From contig JAEUTH010000022.1 of NCBI GenBank assembly GCA_016788165.1, positions 1 through 64,000 on the forward strand: a stretch of DNA of 64,000 bases, written 5' to 3'. Numbering within the stretch: position 1 is the first letter of the stretch; each line of letters starts with the position of its first letter. The notes beneath the pieces were generated by a model that was given only the letters and a program-made list of their open reading frames with translations, had not been told where the DNA came from and searched no databases. Shown piece after piece: positions 19,601 through 28,265 of the stretch. The DNA comes from Bacteroidia bacterium. GTDB taxonomy: Bacteria; Bacteroidota; Bacteroidia; AKYH767-A; OLB10. The position numbers were made by a program, and so were the translations under genes.

Positions 19601-20093
19601 TGCATTGGGCTATGTAGGCGATGTAACCTGGTACAATACCAATGCACTGAGTGCATTTGTCGGTTTGCCTAAACAAGGATGGAGTGGCGCAACCTTTAAT
19701 TGGACACAAGCCTGGCATGAGTTTTATCCAACAACAACAGGCACTTGTTTATTTAGGTTCAGATTTAAATCAAACCAAACAAATAGTGACGAAGGCTGGG
19801 CTATTGATGATATATGTATGGAACAAATTGCCACACCTTGCATTGCATCGCTTGATGAGCAGGAACAACAGATAAAAATATACCCGAACCCGGTAAGTCA
19901 AATTTTGCAAATAAATTTTGACGCCAAAGGCAATGATGTATTTGAAATATATAACACGAAAGGACAACCGGTTTTAGAAAAAAGTATAACCGGCAGCACA
20001 CATTTTATTAATGTATCGTCATTAATTGATGGTGTTTACTATATCAGAATAAAATCTAATGCGATATGGCAAAAGTTTGTAGTAGTGCATTAA
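16605..20093 (+). CDS. Large modular T9SS surface protein (MAM-like and CARDB-like modules)
   Basis: 1162 residues with a signal peptide (about 1-21, ending HHVHAQ). Four jelly-roll modules resemble MAM or immune-inhibitor-A carbohydrate-binding-like domains. Each has a WxxG start, an N-WDG-LEY strand, a VLGSM...NWYN loop and an F-FRFVFxSD...SVDDFCI end, at about 25-205, 310-480, 600-785 and 900-1085. CARDB-like linkers (VPVNAKVINMGLLPISNF; NDTLIRQ) separate them. The tail from about 1090 is a T9SS sorting domain (IKIYPNPVSQILQINF...GVYYIRIKS). A role in binding glycans or proteins at the surface is likely; no catalytic residues are seen. The TonB receptor gene follows 67 bp downstream. Confidence 0.88.
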   Translation: MKTINILFSAIIFFTIHHVHAQINIPHCSNFNGANLWNVTTVSGSAWQLGLPQYGATNSTHSPPSCFDIELNAAYLPNTVAYLQSPAFNLLSTPNSRMSFWLNYNSELNWDGARLEYTIDNGVTWLVLGSMNDVLASNWYNSNAILSSNLPAWHGGSGGWKKSTYNLNSFNNQPNISFRFVFTSDGAICTDGFSVDDFCITQAPDVDLRMDSVYIPAIVSANAVVPVNAKVINMGLLPISNFNVYYNQNGTVQGPFVYNGTLQPGGSAIVNCGNLTTIAGANNIKIYTAATNDADLSNDTLIRQMFVVGSSSLGCDDFENQSSWVAMPATGANSWMLGMPNYSLTTGTHSGNNAWDVNLTTGIGAGTATLQSPTYTLSGNQAHQISFWINHALSTGYNGTTLLYSLNGSPYQPLGIVNDPNATNWFNQFSTQGVPMPCWGGNTNGWKKCTYTLPASFAGQLQLQLLFGAVQFDIGFSFDDFCINPVANNNAAVDAIVSPGINSISGFKLPLVARIANHGINAISNVPVYYQLNGATPVGPFIISSTVLPAADTLFVLDSIVLNAGLNNVCVYTQYPNDTLLMNDTACQDIAAIVPLGLPYFNNFDLGDTLWHNEQNSIATVWQLGTPTFGATNSAYTAPNCWDINLNTGYNNMAQAFLYTPIFNFSTAVNPGLRFYYNCNIEPNWDGFRLEYKLGSGIWQVLGSMGLPGSTNWYNTANIISSSLPGWSGNSLGWKEAVLPNLSAFIGQPSVQFRFVFTSDNTGQLDGVSIDNFEVTEPLNNAVANLGINIGPVPLVAGNNKTVETLVTNSGILPLNHCRIHVLVNNVLVTNDSVNFNPPLLYNQSQWVTSVYNLPAGNNTVCTQTLLPNSVIDGAAFDNEQCVTHPVLNVVSNYPDCSDFEGGNETYLSINVSNNGYNNFWAKGKPNKPTLNSAYSGNNCLVTGISNNYASNTDVALYTAAYNVTQGNCYKLSFMHHLKTEYLVDGGLVEYSYDGIFWFALGYVGDVTWYNTNALSAFVGLPKQGWSGATFNWTQAWHEFYPTTTGTCLFRFRFKSNQTNSDEGWAIDDICMEQIATPCIASLDEQEQQIKIYPNPVSQILQINFDAKGNDVFEIYNTKGQPVLEKSITGSTHFINVSSLIDGVYYIRIKSNAIWQKFVVVH

Positions 20094-20160
20094 ATTTCAT
20101 TTATAGTTAGAAGCATTGGTTTCAACTAATTTTTTTAATGTTGATGTTTTTAACATCGCT

Positions 20161-22440
20161 ATGAATTTTTTACGCAAACTATTTGCACAACACATACTTA
20201 CAATTTTTTTAAGTCTGTTTTTTATAACAACAGCCATATGCGCGCAAAGTCCCGAAGTTATAGGAATTGTAATTGATGTAGATACAGGCGAACCGTTACC
20301 CGGTGTAAATGTTGTGTCGGGCAAACAGGCAACCACAACAACGGTTGATGGCAGGTACCGGATGCAGTTGGCTGTTGGTACGCATCAACTGATGTTTAGT
20401 TATATTGGCTATAATACCTACACCAAAGAAATAGTGTTGGCTGCTACCAATGCACTGATTGTAAATGCGGCATTAAAGAACAAAGCCAATGAAATGAATT
20501 TAGTAGTGGTTTCGGCAAGTAAGTTTGAGCAAAAATTAAGTGATGTAGTGGTTTCTATGAATGTGCTATCGCCTCAGTTTATAACCCAAACCAACAAACT
20601 AACGCTTGACGATGCCATTGAACAGGTGCCCGGTGTAACGGTAATTGATGGCCAGGCTAACATACGTGGCGGTAGTGGTTTTAGCTATGGTGCAGGTAGC
20701 AGGGTATTGGTTTTGGTTGATGACATGCCCTTATTGGCAGCCGATGCCAACGATGTTAAGTGGAGTTTTTTGCCCATCGAAAGTATGGCACAAACCGAGG
20801 TAATAAAAGGTGCATCATCGGCACTGTTTGGTTCTTCAGCCCTGAATGGCGTTATAAACTTGCGCACGCAATATGCCACAAACACACCGGCAACCCATGC
20901 GCAAATGTTTTCAGGCATTTATGATATACCGGCCAACTACCGTTTTGGCACAACGCATAACAAATCATTTATTAGTGCAGCAAACTTTAACCATGCACAA
21001 AAATTTGGCGCATTAGATTTGGTGTTAGGTGGCCAGGTGTTTAAGGATGACGGATATCGCCTTGGCGAATACGAAGAGCGCATCAGAGGTAATGTGGGGT
21101 TACGTTACAGCTTTAAAAAGATAGCAGGCTTGCAAACAGCCGTTAAAGTAAATACACAAAAAGCGCTGGGCAGTTTGTTTTTTATCTGGGCTAATGATAC
21201 GGCAGGCGCTTTATTACCCTTAGGCGGCACCGATACCGCTACCACCACCTTAAGCCAATATGAAACCAAACGCACCTATGTTGATAATGAATGGACGTAC
21301 CTGACAGCCAAAGGTGCAATGCATAAATTGCGTGGCCGCTATTATTATACGGGTAATAAAAACAATACCAATCAGGAGGCGTTTGGACATGTTTATTTTG
21401 CCGAATATCAGTTTCAAAAAAAGGTAACCTCCTGGCTAACCACTACAGCCGGCTTGTTGCATCAATACAATAAAGTAACCAGTCAGTTATATGGCAATCA
21501 CACATCCAGAAATGTTGCAGGTTATGTGCAAGCCGATGCAACCTACAAGCGGTTTAATTTTTCATTAGGAGGCCGGGTTGAGTGGAATAAAATTGATACC
21601 GTAACCAGCGATGCCACACCGGTGTTTCGTGCCGGTTTAAATTATAAAGTAGCTAACGGTACTAATATACGTGCTTCATACGGCCAGGGGTATCGTTTCC
21701 CAAGTATTGCCGAAAAATTTGTGCAAACCGAAGTTAGCAGCATTGTTATTTTTCCGAACGATAGTTTAACCAGCGAAAAAGGCTGGAGTGCCGAGTGGGG
21801 TTTGCAACAGGCATTTGCAATAAGTAATTGGAAAGCCTATGCCGATGTGGCTTTGTTTGTTAACCGATATACCAATATGATGGAGTTTACATTTGGTATA
21901 TATGGCCCACCGGCACCACCATTATTTGGTGCAGGTTTTCAGTCGCAAAACATTGGCAACACTTTAATAAAAGGTATTGATTTTACTTTAGCAGGGCAGG
22001 GTAACATAGGTATGTTGCCACTACAGGTTTTAGCAGGCTATACTTTTATTGATCCTACTTATACCGATTTTGATGCTGCGCATGATACACTTTACAACAG
22101 TTCAACTAAAAATATTTTAAAGTATCGCTACCAGCACATGTTTAAAAGCGATGTGCAGTTATCCATAAAAAAGTTTAGTGTAGGTTTCAGCACACGCTAT
22201 TTTAGCTTTATGGAAAACATTGACAAGCCTTTCGAATTACTGATACCCGGAGTGCAACATTATCGCAAAAACAACCATCAAGGCGATTGGATTGTGGACG
22301 CCCGCATTGCTTATGCCTTTGATAAAAATGTAAGCGTAGCTTTTATAACTAAAAACATATTTAATAATGTGTATGTATCAAGGCCGGCCGATGTACAACC
22401 GGTACGCACTTTTACACTGCAATTGGTTTTGAAATACTAA
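20161..22440 (+). CDS. TonB-dependent outer-membrane receptor
   Basis: 759 residues from ATG at 20161 (MNFLRKLFAQ), chosen for the signal peptide ending AICAQ. A carboxypeptidase-regulatory-like domain (VIDVDTGEPLPGVNVVSGKQ, about 25-105) precedes the plug (ALDDAIEQVPGV-type segment, RGGSGFSYGAGSRVLVLVDD, VIKGASSALFGSSALNGVINL) and a 22-strand-type barrel ending in the aromatic FTLQLVLKY. Such receptors import siderophores, cobalamin, metals or glycans using TonB energy. No SusD partner is adjacent, so glycan uptake by a SusCD pair is unlikely. The ligand is unknown. It lies close behind the large T9SS gene on the same strand. Confidence 0.93.
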   Translation: MNFLRKLFAQHILTIFLSLFFITTAICAQSPEVIGIVIDVDTGEPLPGVNVVSGKQATTTTVDGRYRMQLAVGTHQLMFSYIGYNTYTKEIVLAATNALIVNAALKNKANEMNLVVVSASKFEQKLSDVVVSMNVLSPQFITQTNKLTLDDAIEQVPGVTVIDGQANIRGGSGFSYGAGSRVLVLVDDMPLLAADANDVKWSFLPIESMAQTEVIKGASSALFGSSALNGVINLRTQYATNTPATHAQMFSGIYDIPANYRFGTTHNKSFISAANFNHAQKFGALDLVLGGQVFKDDGYRLGEYEERIRGNVGLRYSFKKIAGLQTAVKVNTQKALGSLFFIWANDTAGALLPLGGTDTATTTLSQYETKRTYVDNEWTYLTAKGAMHKLRGRYYYTGNKNNTNQEAFGHVYFAEYQFQKKVTSWLTTTAGLLHQYNKVTSQLYGNHTSRNVAGYVQADATYKRFNFSLGGRVEWNKIDTVTSDATPVFRAGLNYKVANGTNIRASYGQGYRFPSIAEKFVQTEVSSIVIFPNDSLTSEKGWSAEWGLQQAFAISNWKAYADVALFVNRYTNMMEFTFGIYGPPAPPLFGAGFQSQNIGNTLIKGIDFTLAGQGNIGMLPLQVLAGYTFIDPTYTDFDAAHDTLYNSSTKNILKYRYQHMFKSDVQLSIKKFSVGFSTRYFSFMENIDKPFELLIPGVQHYRKNNHQGDWIVDARIAYAFDKNVSVAFITKNIFNNVYVSRPADVQPVRTFTLQLVLKY

Positions 22441-22461
22441 CATCAGAAATTAATTATTATC

Positions 22462-22842
22462 ATGAAAAACATAAAAAAGTATTATACCATTCCGGTACCA
22501 CCAACACAATTATATCAGGCATTAACCAATCAATTCACCATAGAACTATGGACCGGTGGCGATGCAGTTATGCAGGCAGTTGCCGATACAGAATTTTCGC
22601 TATGGGATGGAAGCATTGTAGGCCGTAACCTCCAGTTCGAAACCGATAAGCTAATAAAACAACAATGGTATTTTGGCGATGAAGAAACACCGTCAATTGT
22701 AACCATTAAATTGCACGCTGATAAAAAAGGAACATCGGTTGAATTGTTGCATACTAATATTCCGGACGATGCTTTTGAAGATATGTTGGATGGGTGGGAT
22801 AATAGTTACTTTGGTTCTTTGTTAGAATTTTACCAGGAATAA
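22462..22842 (+). CDS. SRPBCC/AHSA1-like START-fold protein
   Basis: 126 residues, cytoplasmic. The sequence opens with IKKYYTIPVPPTQLYQALTN and continues IELWTGGDAVMQ, LWDGSIVGRNLQFETDKLIKQQWYF and SVELLHTNIPDD, the order of the helix-grip fold in activator-of-Hsp90-ATPase-like (AHSA1) proteins. These bind hydrophobic ligands or act as co-chaperones; the ligand here is unknown. It sits 21 bp after the TonB receptor and 12 bp before kdsB, so the three could share a transcript. Confidence 0.8.
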   Translation: MKNIKKYYTIPVPPTQLYQALTNQFTIELWTGGDAVMQAVADTEFSLWDGSIVGRNLQFETDKLIKQQWYFGDEETPSIVTIKLHADKKGTSVELLHTNIPDDAFEDMLDGWDNSYFGSLLEFYQE

Positions 22843-22854
22843 ACTTGAAATAGC

Positions 22855-23565
22855 ATGCAAAAAATATTAGGTGTTATACCGGCACGTTATGCCTCAACCC
22901 GTTTTCCGGGCAAGCCCTTGGTTTTAATTGATGGTATGCCCATGATTGAAAGAGTTTATAAACAAGCGATACTGTCCAATGCTTTACATCAGGTTATTGT
23001 TGCAACTGATGATAGCCGCATATATGAATGTGTAGTAGGTTTTGGAGGAAAAGCCATGCTTACTTCGGCATTGCACAATAGCGGTACCGACAGGTGTGCC
23101 GAAGTTGCATTACATTACAATCAGTTTGATATTGTAGTAAATATTCAGGGCGATGAGCCTTACATTGATCCACAGCAAATTGATGATGTTTGTAAATGTT
23201 TTGAAAACCCGGAGGTGCAAATAGCTACTTTAATAAAACCCATTTTAAATCAAGAGGAAGTAAACAATGCCAACGTTGTAAAGTGTGTGGTTAGTAATAG
23301 TTATAAAGCATTGTACTTTAGCCGAAGTGTTATACCATTTCAGCGTCAAGGTCAGGCAAGTTATTTCAAGCATATTGGTATTTATGCTTACCAAAACAAT
23401 GTATTACAGGCACTGGCACAATTGCCTGCTTCGGCTTTAGAGCAAACCGAAGCATTAGAGCAATTGCGTTGGATACAGAACGATTACTACATTCAAACAG
23501 CAGTTACCACAATCGAAACAATTGCAATAGATACACCCGCTGATTTAAAGAAACTGGGTATATAA
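22855..23565 (+). CDS. kdsB: 3-deoxy-manno-octulosonate cytidylyltransferase (CMP-Kdo synthetase)
   Basis: 236 residues. It activates Kdo with CTP for attachment to lipid A, in the cytoplasm. The nucleotide-binding start VIPARYASTRFPGKPL and the substrate motifs ATDDSRI, SGTDRCAEVA and VNIQGDEPYIDP are all present, as are FSRSVIPFQR, HIGIYAY and LEQTEALEQLRW near the C-terminus. This is a complete, typical enzyme and shows that the organism makes Kdo-containing LPS or LOS. It converges on the GH19-type gene with 39 bp between the stops and no visible terminator. Confidence 0.96.
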   Translation: MQKILGVIPARYASTRFPGKPLVLIDGMPMIERVYKQAILSNALHQVIVATDDSRIYECVVGFGGKAMLTSALHNSGTDRCAEVALHYNQFDIVVNIQGDEPYIDPQQIDDVCKCFENPEVQIATLIKPILNQEEVNNANVVKCVVSNSYKALYFSRSVIPFQRQGQASYFKHIGIYAYQNNVLQALAQLPASALEQTEALEQLRWIQNDYYIQTAVTTIETIAIDTPADLKKLGI

Positions 23566-23604
23566 CGTAACAAGCCTTAACGATTGAAAAACCTTAAATG
23601 AGAT

Positions 23605-24189
23605 TTAAACCAAAACGGTTTTGGCTTTCAGGTAATTCAGCTTTCTGTCTTCGATACCATTAAAGCCGCCATTTATGGTCATGCTTATAAATTCTACAGG
23701 CGATACATTGTACAATTTGCTGCGGAGTTTTTTTACCAGTACTTTATCATCAGCATGATTGCTGATATCGTCTAAATTACGTGTACGCCAATATTCGCAG
23801 GCACTCCAAACCGCATGCTCGGCTTGCTCCAATAACTCAGGGTTATTGATAAACAAGTCGCGCTGACCCTTAATAACACCCAGTTGCAAATAGTTAGCGC
23901 GGCCTGTGGTTTGAAAAATACCACGTCCTTTAAATTTTACCCCATCACCCGGATACTTGTTTCCCAAATCCAAACGGCCTTCATAAGCTTTGCCCGATGC
24001 ATACTCGCGCAACACTTTAAAATGATCGGTTTCGTGGCAGGCTTGTGCTAAAAAATGTGCAATTTCCTGTGGTGTATCAATTTCATAGTTCGGAAAAATG
24101 GTATTCATCCATTGTGCTAAAGCAGGCATGTGCGATGTGTTGCGGCCGGCAATAGCTTTTAAGTGTTCAACGGTTACTGTGTAAGGCAT
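23605..24189 (-). CDS. GH19-type chitinase/endolysin-like protein
   Basis: 194 residues without a signal peptide. The catalytic region of glycoside hydrolase 19 is recognisable: FLAQACHETDHFKVLREYASG contains the catalytic Glu in CHETDHF, and the second motif is GVKFKGRGIFQTTGRANYLQLG. The family cleaves chitin or peptidoglycan, and short forms often serve as phage endolysins or interbacterial toxins. Lack of a signal peptide means release would need a holin, a secretion system or lysis; none is encoded nearby, and no phage genes surround it. It is divergent from the helicase gene with 91 bp between starts. Confidence 0.85.
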   Translation of the reverse strand: MPYTVTVEHLKAIAGRNTSHMPALAQWMNTIFPNYEIDTPQEIAHFLAQACHETDHFKVLREYASGKAYEGRLDLGNKYPGDGVKFKGRGIFQTTGRANYLQLGVIKGQRDLFINNPELLEQAEHAVWSACEYWRTRNLDDISNHADDKVLVKKLRSKLYNVSPVEFISMTINGGFNGIEDRKLNYLKAKTVLV

Positions 24190-24280
24190 GGCATTTAGGT
24201 TTTATGGTTATGTGTTGTGTAAATATTTTGAAGTAAATATAATATCAAATGCGACTTTTGCAAGTGTTTTCTGCTTTAAT

Positions 24281-25573
24281 ATGTCATTCTTAAAAAACGT
24301 TTCACACTTAGGTATCAGCAACCTCAATCAATTACAAAATGATGTACTGCAAGCTACATATCAACATATACATGTTATTGCACCAACGGGCAGTGGTAAA
24401 ACAGTGGCTTTTTTACTGCCTGTATTAAGTAGTTTAGATGTAAACAATAAAGCGTTGCGGGCACTTATTGTAGTACCTATGCGCGAGTTGGCATTACAAA
24501 TAGCGCAGGTATTTACACAAATGCAAACCGGTTATAAATGTGTTTGTTGTTATGGTGGCCATAACATGCAGGCCGAGGTGCGTAGTTTACAGCAAACCCC
24601 TACACTTATTATTGGCACACCGGGTCGTTTGCAAAAGCACATCAGCCTAAATAATATTGATACATCACACTTAAAAGTACTGGTGTTAGACGAGTTTGAT
24701 AAATCGTTGGAAATTGGTTTTGCCGAATCAATGCAAACTATTGTCGCCTCTTGCAACAACACCAAAATCATACTTACATCGGCAACAGCTATGCCTGCCT
24801 TGCCTGATTTTTTAAAACATTATAACTGGCACTATATACGTAGCGAACATCAAATACCTGAAATAACCTGTTATAGTGCCAAAGTATTGGGCGATGATAA
24901 AGCCGAAGCACTGTTACTTATGCTTAATAGCTTTGCAGCCGAACCGGCCATTGTTTTTTGCAACCACCGCGATGCAGCCCAGCGGCTTAGTTCTTTTATG
25001 CAAACACATAAGATAAGCCATAGTTTGTACCACGGTAAATTAGAGCAACAACAACGCGAAATGGCCTGGATTCAATTTGCAAACGGCAGCAACCGCTTGT
25101 TAATTACCACCGATTTGGCTTCGCGTGGTTTAGATATTGCCCGGGTAAAACACATCATACATTATCAGTTGCCACAAACTGCAGAAACCAATACACACCG
25201 CAATGGCCGCACCGCACGCATGCAAGCCACAGGTAATGCCTATTATTTGTTAGATAAAGGCGATGTTATGCCACTGTTTATTACTGCAAAGCTTAACCCA
25301 TTTCAATGGCCGCAACAAATGCAACCATGGCCTAAAATACAATGGGTTACTTTATACATAGCTTCCGGTAAAAAAGACGGGCTAAGCAAAACCGATGTTT
25401 TAGGAGTGTTGTATAAAAAAGCATCATTTCAGAAAAACGATTTGGGGTTAATGAGTGTTTTCGACCATTTTATTTTAATAGCCATAACAGCCAATTTGGC
25501 AAGCATTGCTTGGCAAACACTTACAAATTATAAAGTAAAAAACAAAAAAGTAAAAGTGAGTTTACTCCCATAA
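24281..25573 (+). CDS. DEAD-box family RNA helicase (DEFD variant)
   Basis: 430 residues from ATG at 24281 (MSFLKNVSHLGISNLNQLQ); an earlier in-frame ATG at 24188 would overlap the divergent gene's start. Helicase motifs run in order: Q-motif region, I (APTGSGKT), Ia (VPMRELALQ), Ib (TPGRL), II (LDEFDKSLEIGF), III (TSAT), IV (AIVFCNHRDAA), V (TTDLASRGLD), VI (HRNGRTAR). Motif II is DEFD rather than DEAD. The C-terminus is short, with a basic end (KVKNKKVKVS). It probably remodels RNA in ribosome assembly or cold adaptation; the exact substrate is unknown. Confidence 0.93.
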   Translation: MSFLKNVSHLGISNLNQLQNDVLQATYQHIHVIAPTGSGKTVAFLLPVLSSLDVNNKALRALIVVPMRELALQIAQVFTQMQTGYKCVCCYGGHNMQAEVRSLQQTPTLIIGTPGRLQKHISLNNIDTSHLKVLVLDEFDKSLEIGFAESMQTIVASCNNTKIILTSATAMPALPDFLKHYNWHYIRSEHQIPEITCYSAKVLGDDKAEALLLMLNSFAAEPAIVFCNHRDAAQRLSSFMQTHKISHSLYHGKLEQQQREMAWIQFANGSNRLLITTDLASRGLDIARVKHIIHYQLPQTAETNTHRNGRTARMQATGNAYYLLDKGDVMPLFITAKLNPFQWPQQMQPWPKIQWVTLYIASGKKDGLSKTDVLGVLYKKASFQKNDLGLMSVFDHFILIAITANLASIAWQTLTNYKVKNKKVKVSLLP

Positions 25574-25651
25574 TGGGTTTGATTTTGTAGATAAACCTTT
25601 ACAATTGATAGTTGCTTTATTGTCGTAATTGCCCTCCAAAATAATTACAAG

Positions 25652-27208
25652 ATGAAACAAAAGTTTTTGGGCTTTGCTGTGCTTTTGCAATGCATGTTTA
25701 TATCCCTGTTTGCCCAACAGGTAAATTATGTAGCCGATTCGACCTTTAGCAGCAATGGGCAACTCACGTTCAATTTTTATAATAATATTGACAGGGCTTT
25801 TGGCAGCGCTTTGCAACCGGATAATAAACTGGTAGTTGTGGGGCTTAGTAAAAATGCACAAAGCGGTTTTTTTGAATTATGTTTTGTACGCCTTAATGAT
25901 GATGGCAGTAACGATATGTTGTTTGGTACCAATGGGGTACAAAAAGTAAGCTTAGGCAATCAAGGCAGTATAGGCGGTATGACACCCGTTGTGCGCATTG
26001 CAAACGATGGCAAAATTGTAGCCTGCAATAGTGGCCGCAGTGCTGCCGGTACCAGTCAGGATATGATGGTTTGCAGGTTAGATACCAATGGTGTGTTAGA
26101 TAATACATTTGGTAATAACGGAGTGGCCTTTATTGATGTAATGGGTACCGGGTCGCAGCCCGATTTAGCCAGCGATTTTATTATTGACCCAACAAACAAT
26201 ATTTATATAGTAGGCGCTTGCCGCACCGGTTTTTCGCCATTAGATAATGATATTGCCATGGCTAAGCTAAATTCGAACGGACAATTAGATGTTTCGTTTA
26301 ACAGCACCGGAACAAAACTATTTAACCCCACCGGAATGGCTGAATTTGCCCGTGCTGTACGATTACGCAACGATGGTAAAATAGCAGTAGGTGCTGCAGC
26401 TGGTAACAATATGATGGTAATGGTTATGGATACTACCGGAACCTTAGATAATAGTTTTGGTACGGCCGGTGTGTTTAGTGTATCGTTTGCAAGTGGGTTT
26501 CCTTCGTTTTACACCATGCAATTATATAGTGATAACCGATTATTAATTGGAGGCAATGTATCGGCCGCCAATGAAGATATGGCTTTGGCGCGTATTTTAC
26601 CTAATGGCACATTGGATCCAACTTTTGGTGTGGGTGGCAAACAAACGTATAATCTTAAAAATACTGACGAGGCACTAACAACCATAATCATCGGTAGTGA
26701 TGAAAAAATTTGGTTAGGAGGTTCGGTACAAAATACAACTACCAATTTCGATTTTATGGCTGCGCGCTTAGATAGTACAGGCACATTGGATACAGATTTT
26801 AATGCAACCGGTTATGTAAGTTATAATGCAGCTATAAGCAATGCCCCCGATTTATGTAATAGTTTAATACTAATGCCCGATAGTAAACTGTTTTTTGTTG
26901 GTATTATCGAGATAAGTGCTGCTGTAAATGAAGACATTGGTATGGTGCGATTAAAACCCGAAGCACCGGTAACATCGGCAATTGCCGAAAACCAAAATAT
27001 AATGTTTCCATACCCCAATCCTTGCCAACAAATACTAATGATTAAGAGCAACGTTACCGATGTTGTTCAAATAATAAATGCACAAGGCAACGTTTGCAGA
27101 AATGTACCATTGGCAAAAGGAGTAAATACCATTAACACACACACATTACCTGATGGTTTATACTTTGTAAACGGCCCCAAAACCAAACTTACTTTTATAA
27201 AAAATTAG
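25652..27208 (+). CDS. Delta-60-repeat T9SS type A protein
   Basis: 518 residues. The signal peptide spans about 1-21 (MKQKFLGFAVLLQCMFISLFAQ). The body is a series of delta-60 repeats of roughly 55-60 residues, each with an L-D-x-F/T-F-G-x-x-G-V core: LDNTFGNNGVAFIDV, LDVSFNSTGTKLF, LDNSFGTAGVFSVSF, LDPTFGVGGKQTYNL and LDTDFNATGYVSY. These probably form a beta-propeller. The last 75 residues are a T9SS sorting domain (MFPYPNPCQQILMI...GLYFVNGPKTKLTFIKN). No enzymatic motif is seen. A terminator follows. Confidence 0.9.
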   Translation: MKQKFLGFAVLLQCMFISLFAQQVNYVADSTFSSNGQLTFNFYNNIDRAFGSALQPDNKLVVVGLSKNAQSGFFELCFVRLNDDGSNDMLFGTNGVQKVSLGNQGSIGGMTPVVRIANDGKIVACNSGRSAAGTSQDMMVCRLDTNGVLDNTFGNNGVAFIDVMGTGSQPDLASDFIIDPTNNIYIVGACRTGFSPLDNDIAMAKLNSNGQLDVSFNSTGTKLFNPTGMAEFARAVRLRNDGKIAVGAAAGNNMMVMVMDTTGTLDNSFGTAGVFSVSFASGFPSFYTMQLYSDNRLLIGGNVSAANEDMALARILPNGTLDPTFGVGGKQTYNLKNTDEALTTIIIGSDEKIWLGGSVQNTTTNFDFMAARLDSTGTLDTDFNATGYVSYNAAISNAPDLCNSLILMPDSKLFFVGIIEISAAVNEDIGMVRLKPEAPVTSAIAENQNIMFPYPNPCQQILMIKSNVTDVVQIINAQGNVCRNVPLAKGVNTINTHTLPDGLYFVNGPKTKLTFIKN

Positions 27209-27230
27209 CCTGCTGCCATGCCCCCATTAC

Positions 27231-27262
27231 GGCCGGATAACTTGCGTTATACCGGCCTTTTT
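27231..27262 (+). terminator. Terminator after the delta-60 protein
   Basis: GGCCGGATAAC (27231-27241), loop TTGC, then GTTAT, one unpaired A, and CCGGCC (27252-27257), followed by TTTTT. An 11-bp stem with a single bulge and a T-run, 22 bases past the stop. Confidence 0.85.
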
Positions 27263-27390
27263 AATGGATTTTAGTAAACTTTATAACATATACCCTCGCC
27301 CCAAACACATCGGGTTTGTTTACGTAGCCATAAAGGTTACTTTTGCCCACCCGATTTACAGGTTGTTATTAAGGTTAATTTATATCAATA

Positions 27391-28248
27391 GTGTTTGTTT
27401 TTAATCTGAAAGATTATGCCCAACTAACCAAAATGCGGTTAGCGTCATTAGTTGTTTTTAGTGCAGCCATGACGTTTTTATTAGGCTCGGGCGATAGTAT
27501 TGATTGGGTTAAGTTTGCATGGCTTTTAACCGGTGGTGTTTTAATTACCGGAAGCAGTAATGCCTTTAATCAGATAATGGAGCGCGAGTTGGATAAACTA
27601 ATGGAGCGCACCAGTAACAGGCCCTTGCCCGACTACCGCATGTCGTTAACCGAAGCCTATGCAGTTGCTTTAGTAAGCGGATTAGGTGGTAGTTTTATAC
27701 TCTATTATTTTGTAAATTTTTACAGCGGTATTTTAGGTACCATAGCCTTGTTTAGCTATGTTTTTGCCTATACGCCACTTAAACGTATTACGCCTTTTGC
27801 CGTTTTTGTAGGCGCTATACCGGGTGCTATACCTACAGCCTTGGGCTACATTGCAGCCACAAACACCTTAAGCTTTGAAGCATTTATTCTGTTTGCATTG
27901 CAGTTTTTTTGGCAATTCCCACATTTTTGGGCTATTGCCTGGGTTGTAAATGACGATTACTTAAAAGCCGGTTTCGAATTGCTGCCCACACGCAAACGCG
28001 ATAAAGGCAGTGCCATGCAAACGGTAGTATATACTTTGGCATTATTGCCGGTTAGTATAATGCCCTGGTTAGTAAAACTTAGTGGCGTTTATTCGATGGT
28101 AGTTTTGGTAATAATGGCACTTTGGTTTTTATACAAAGCCCTGGTGCTTTACAATGAATGCAGTATTGAGGCAGCACGCAAACTTATGTTTGCATCGTTT
28201 GTGTACCTGCCTATAGTTTTAATTGCATTGGTTCTGGATAAAATTTAA
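27391..28248 (+). CDS. ctaB/cyoE: Protoheme IX farnesyltransferase (heme O synthase)
   Basis: 285 residues, a UbiA-family inner-membrane prenyltransferase that makes heme O for terminal oxidases. GTG at 27391 is the probable start (MFVFNLKDYAQLTKMRLASL), as the KDYAQLTK opening matches the usual N-terminus. The first Asp-rich motif is NAFNQIMERELDKLMERTSNRPLP, and the second is in the WVVNDDYLKAGFELLP region. About eight or nine hydrophobic helices are visible. The cytochrome oxidase subunit III gene follows 17 bp downstream, consistent with a respiratory operon. Confidence 0.94.
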   Translation: MFVFNLKDYAQLTKMRLASLVVFSAAMTFLLGSGDSIDWVKFAWLLTGGVLITGSSNAFNQIMERELDKLMERTSNRPLPDYRMSLTEAYAVALVSGLGGSFILYYFVNFYSGILGTIALFSYVFAYTPLKRITPFAVFVGAIPGAIPTALGYIAATNTLSFEAFILFALQFFWQFPHFWAIAWVVNDDYLKAGFELLPTRKRDKGSAMQTVVYTLALLPVSIMPWLVKLSGVYSMVVLVIMALWFLYKALVLYNECSIEAARKLMFASFVYLPIVLIALVLDKI

Positions 28249-28265
28249 ACTTAATAATATACAAG

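Noticed and set aside
20161-22440. SusC of a SusCD glycan-uptake pair
   Set aside because: No SusD-like lipoprotein is adjacent and the receptor is shorter (759 residues) than typical SusC proteins.
23605-24189. Prophage remnant
   Set aside because: No integrase, capsid, tail or holin genes and no attachment-site repeats around the GH19-type gene.
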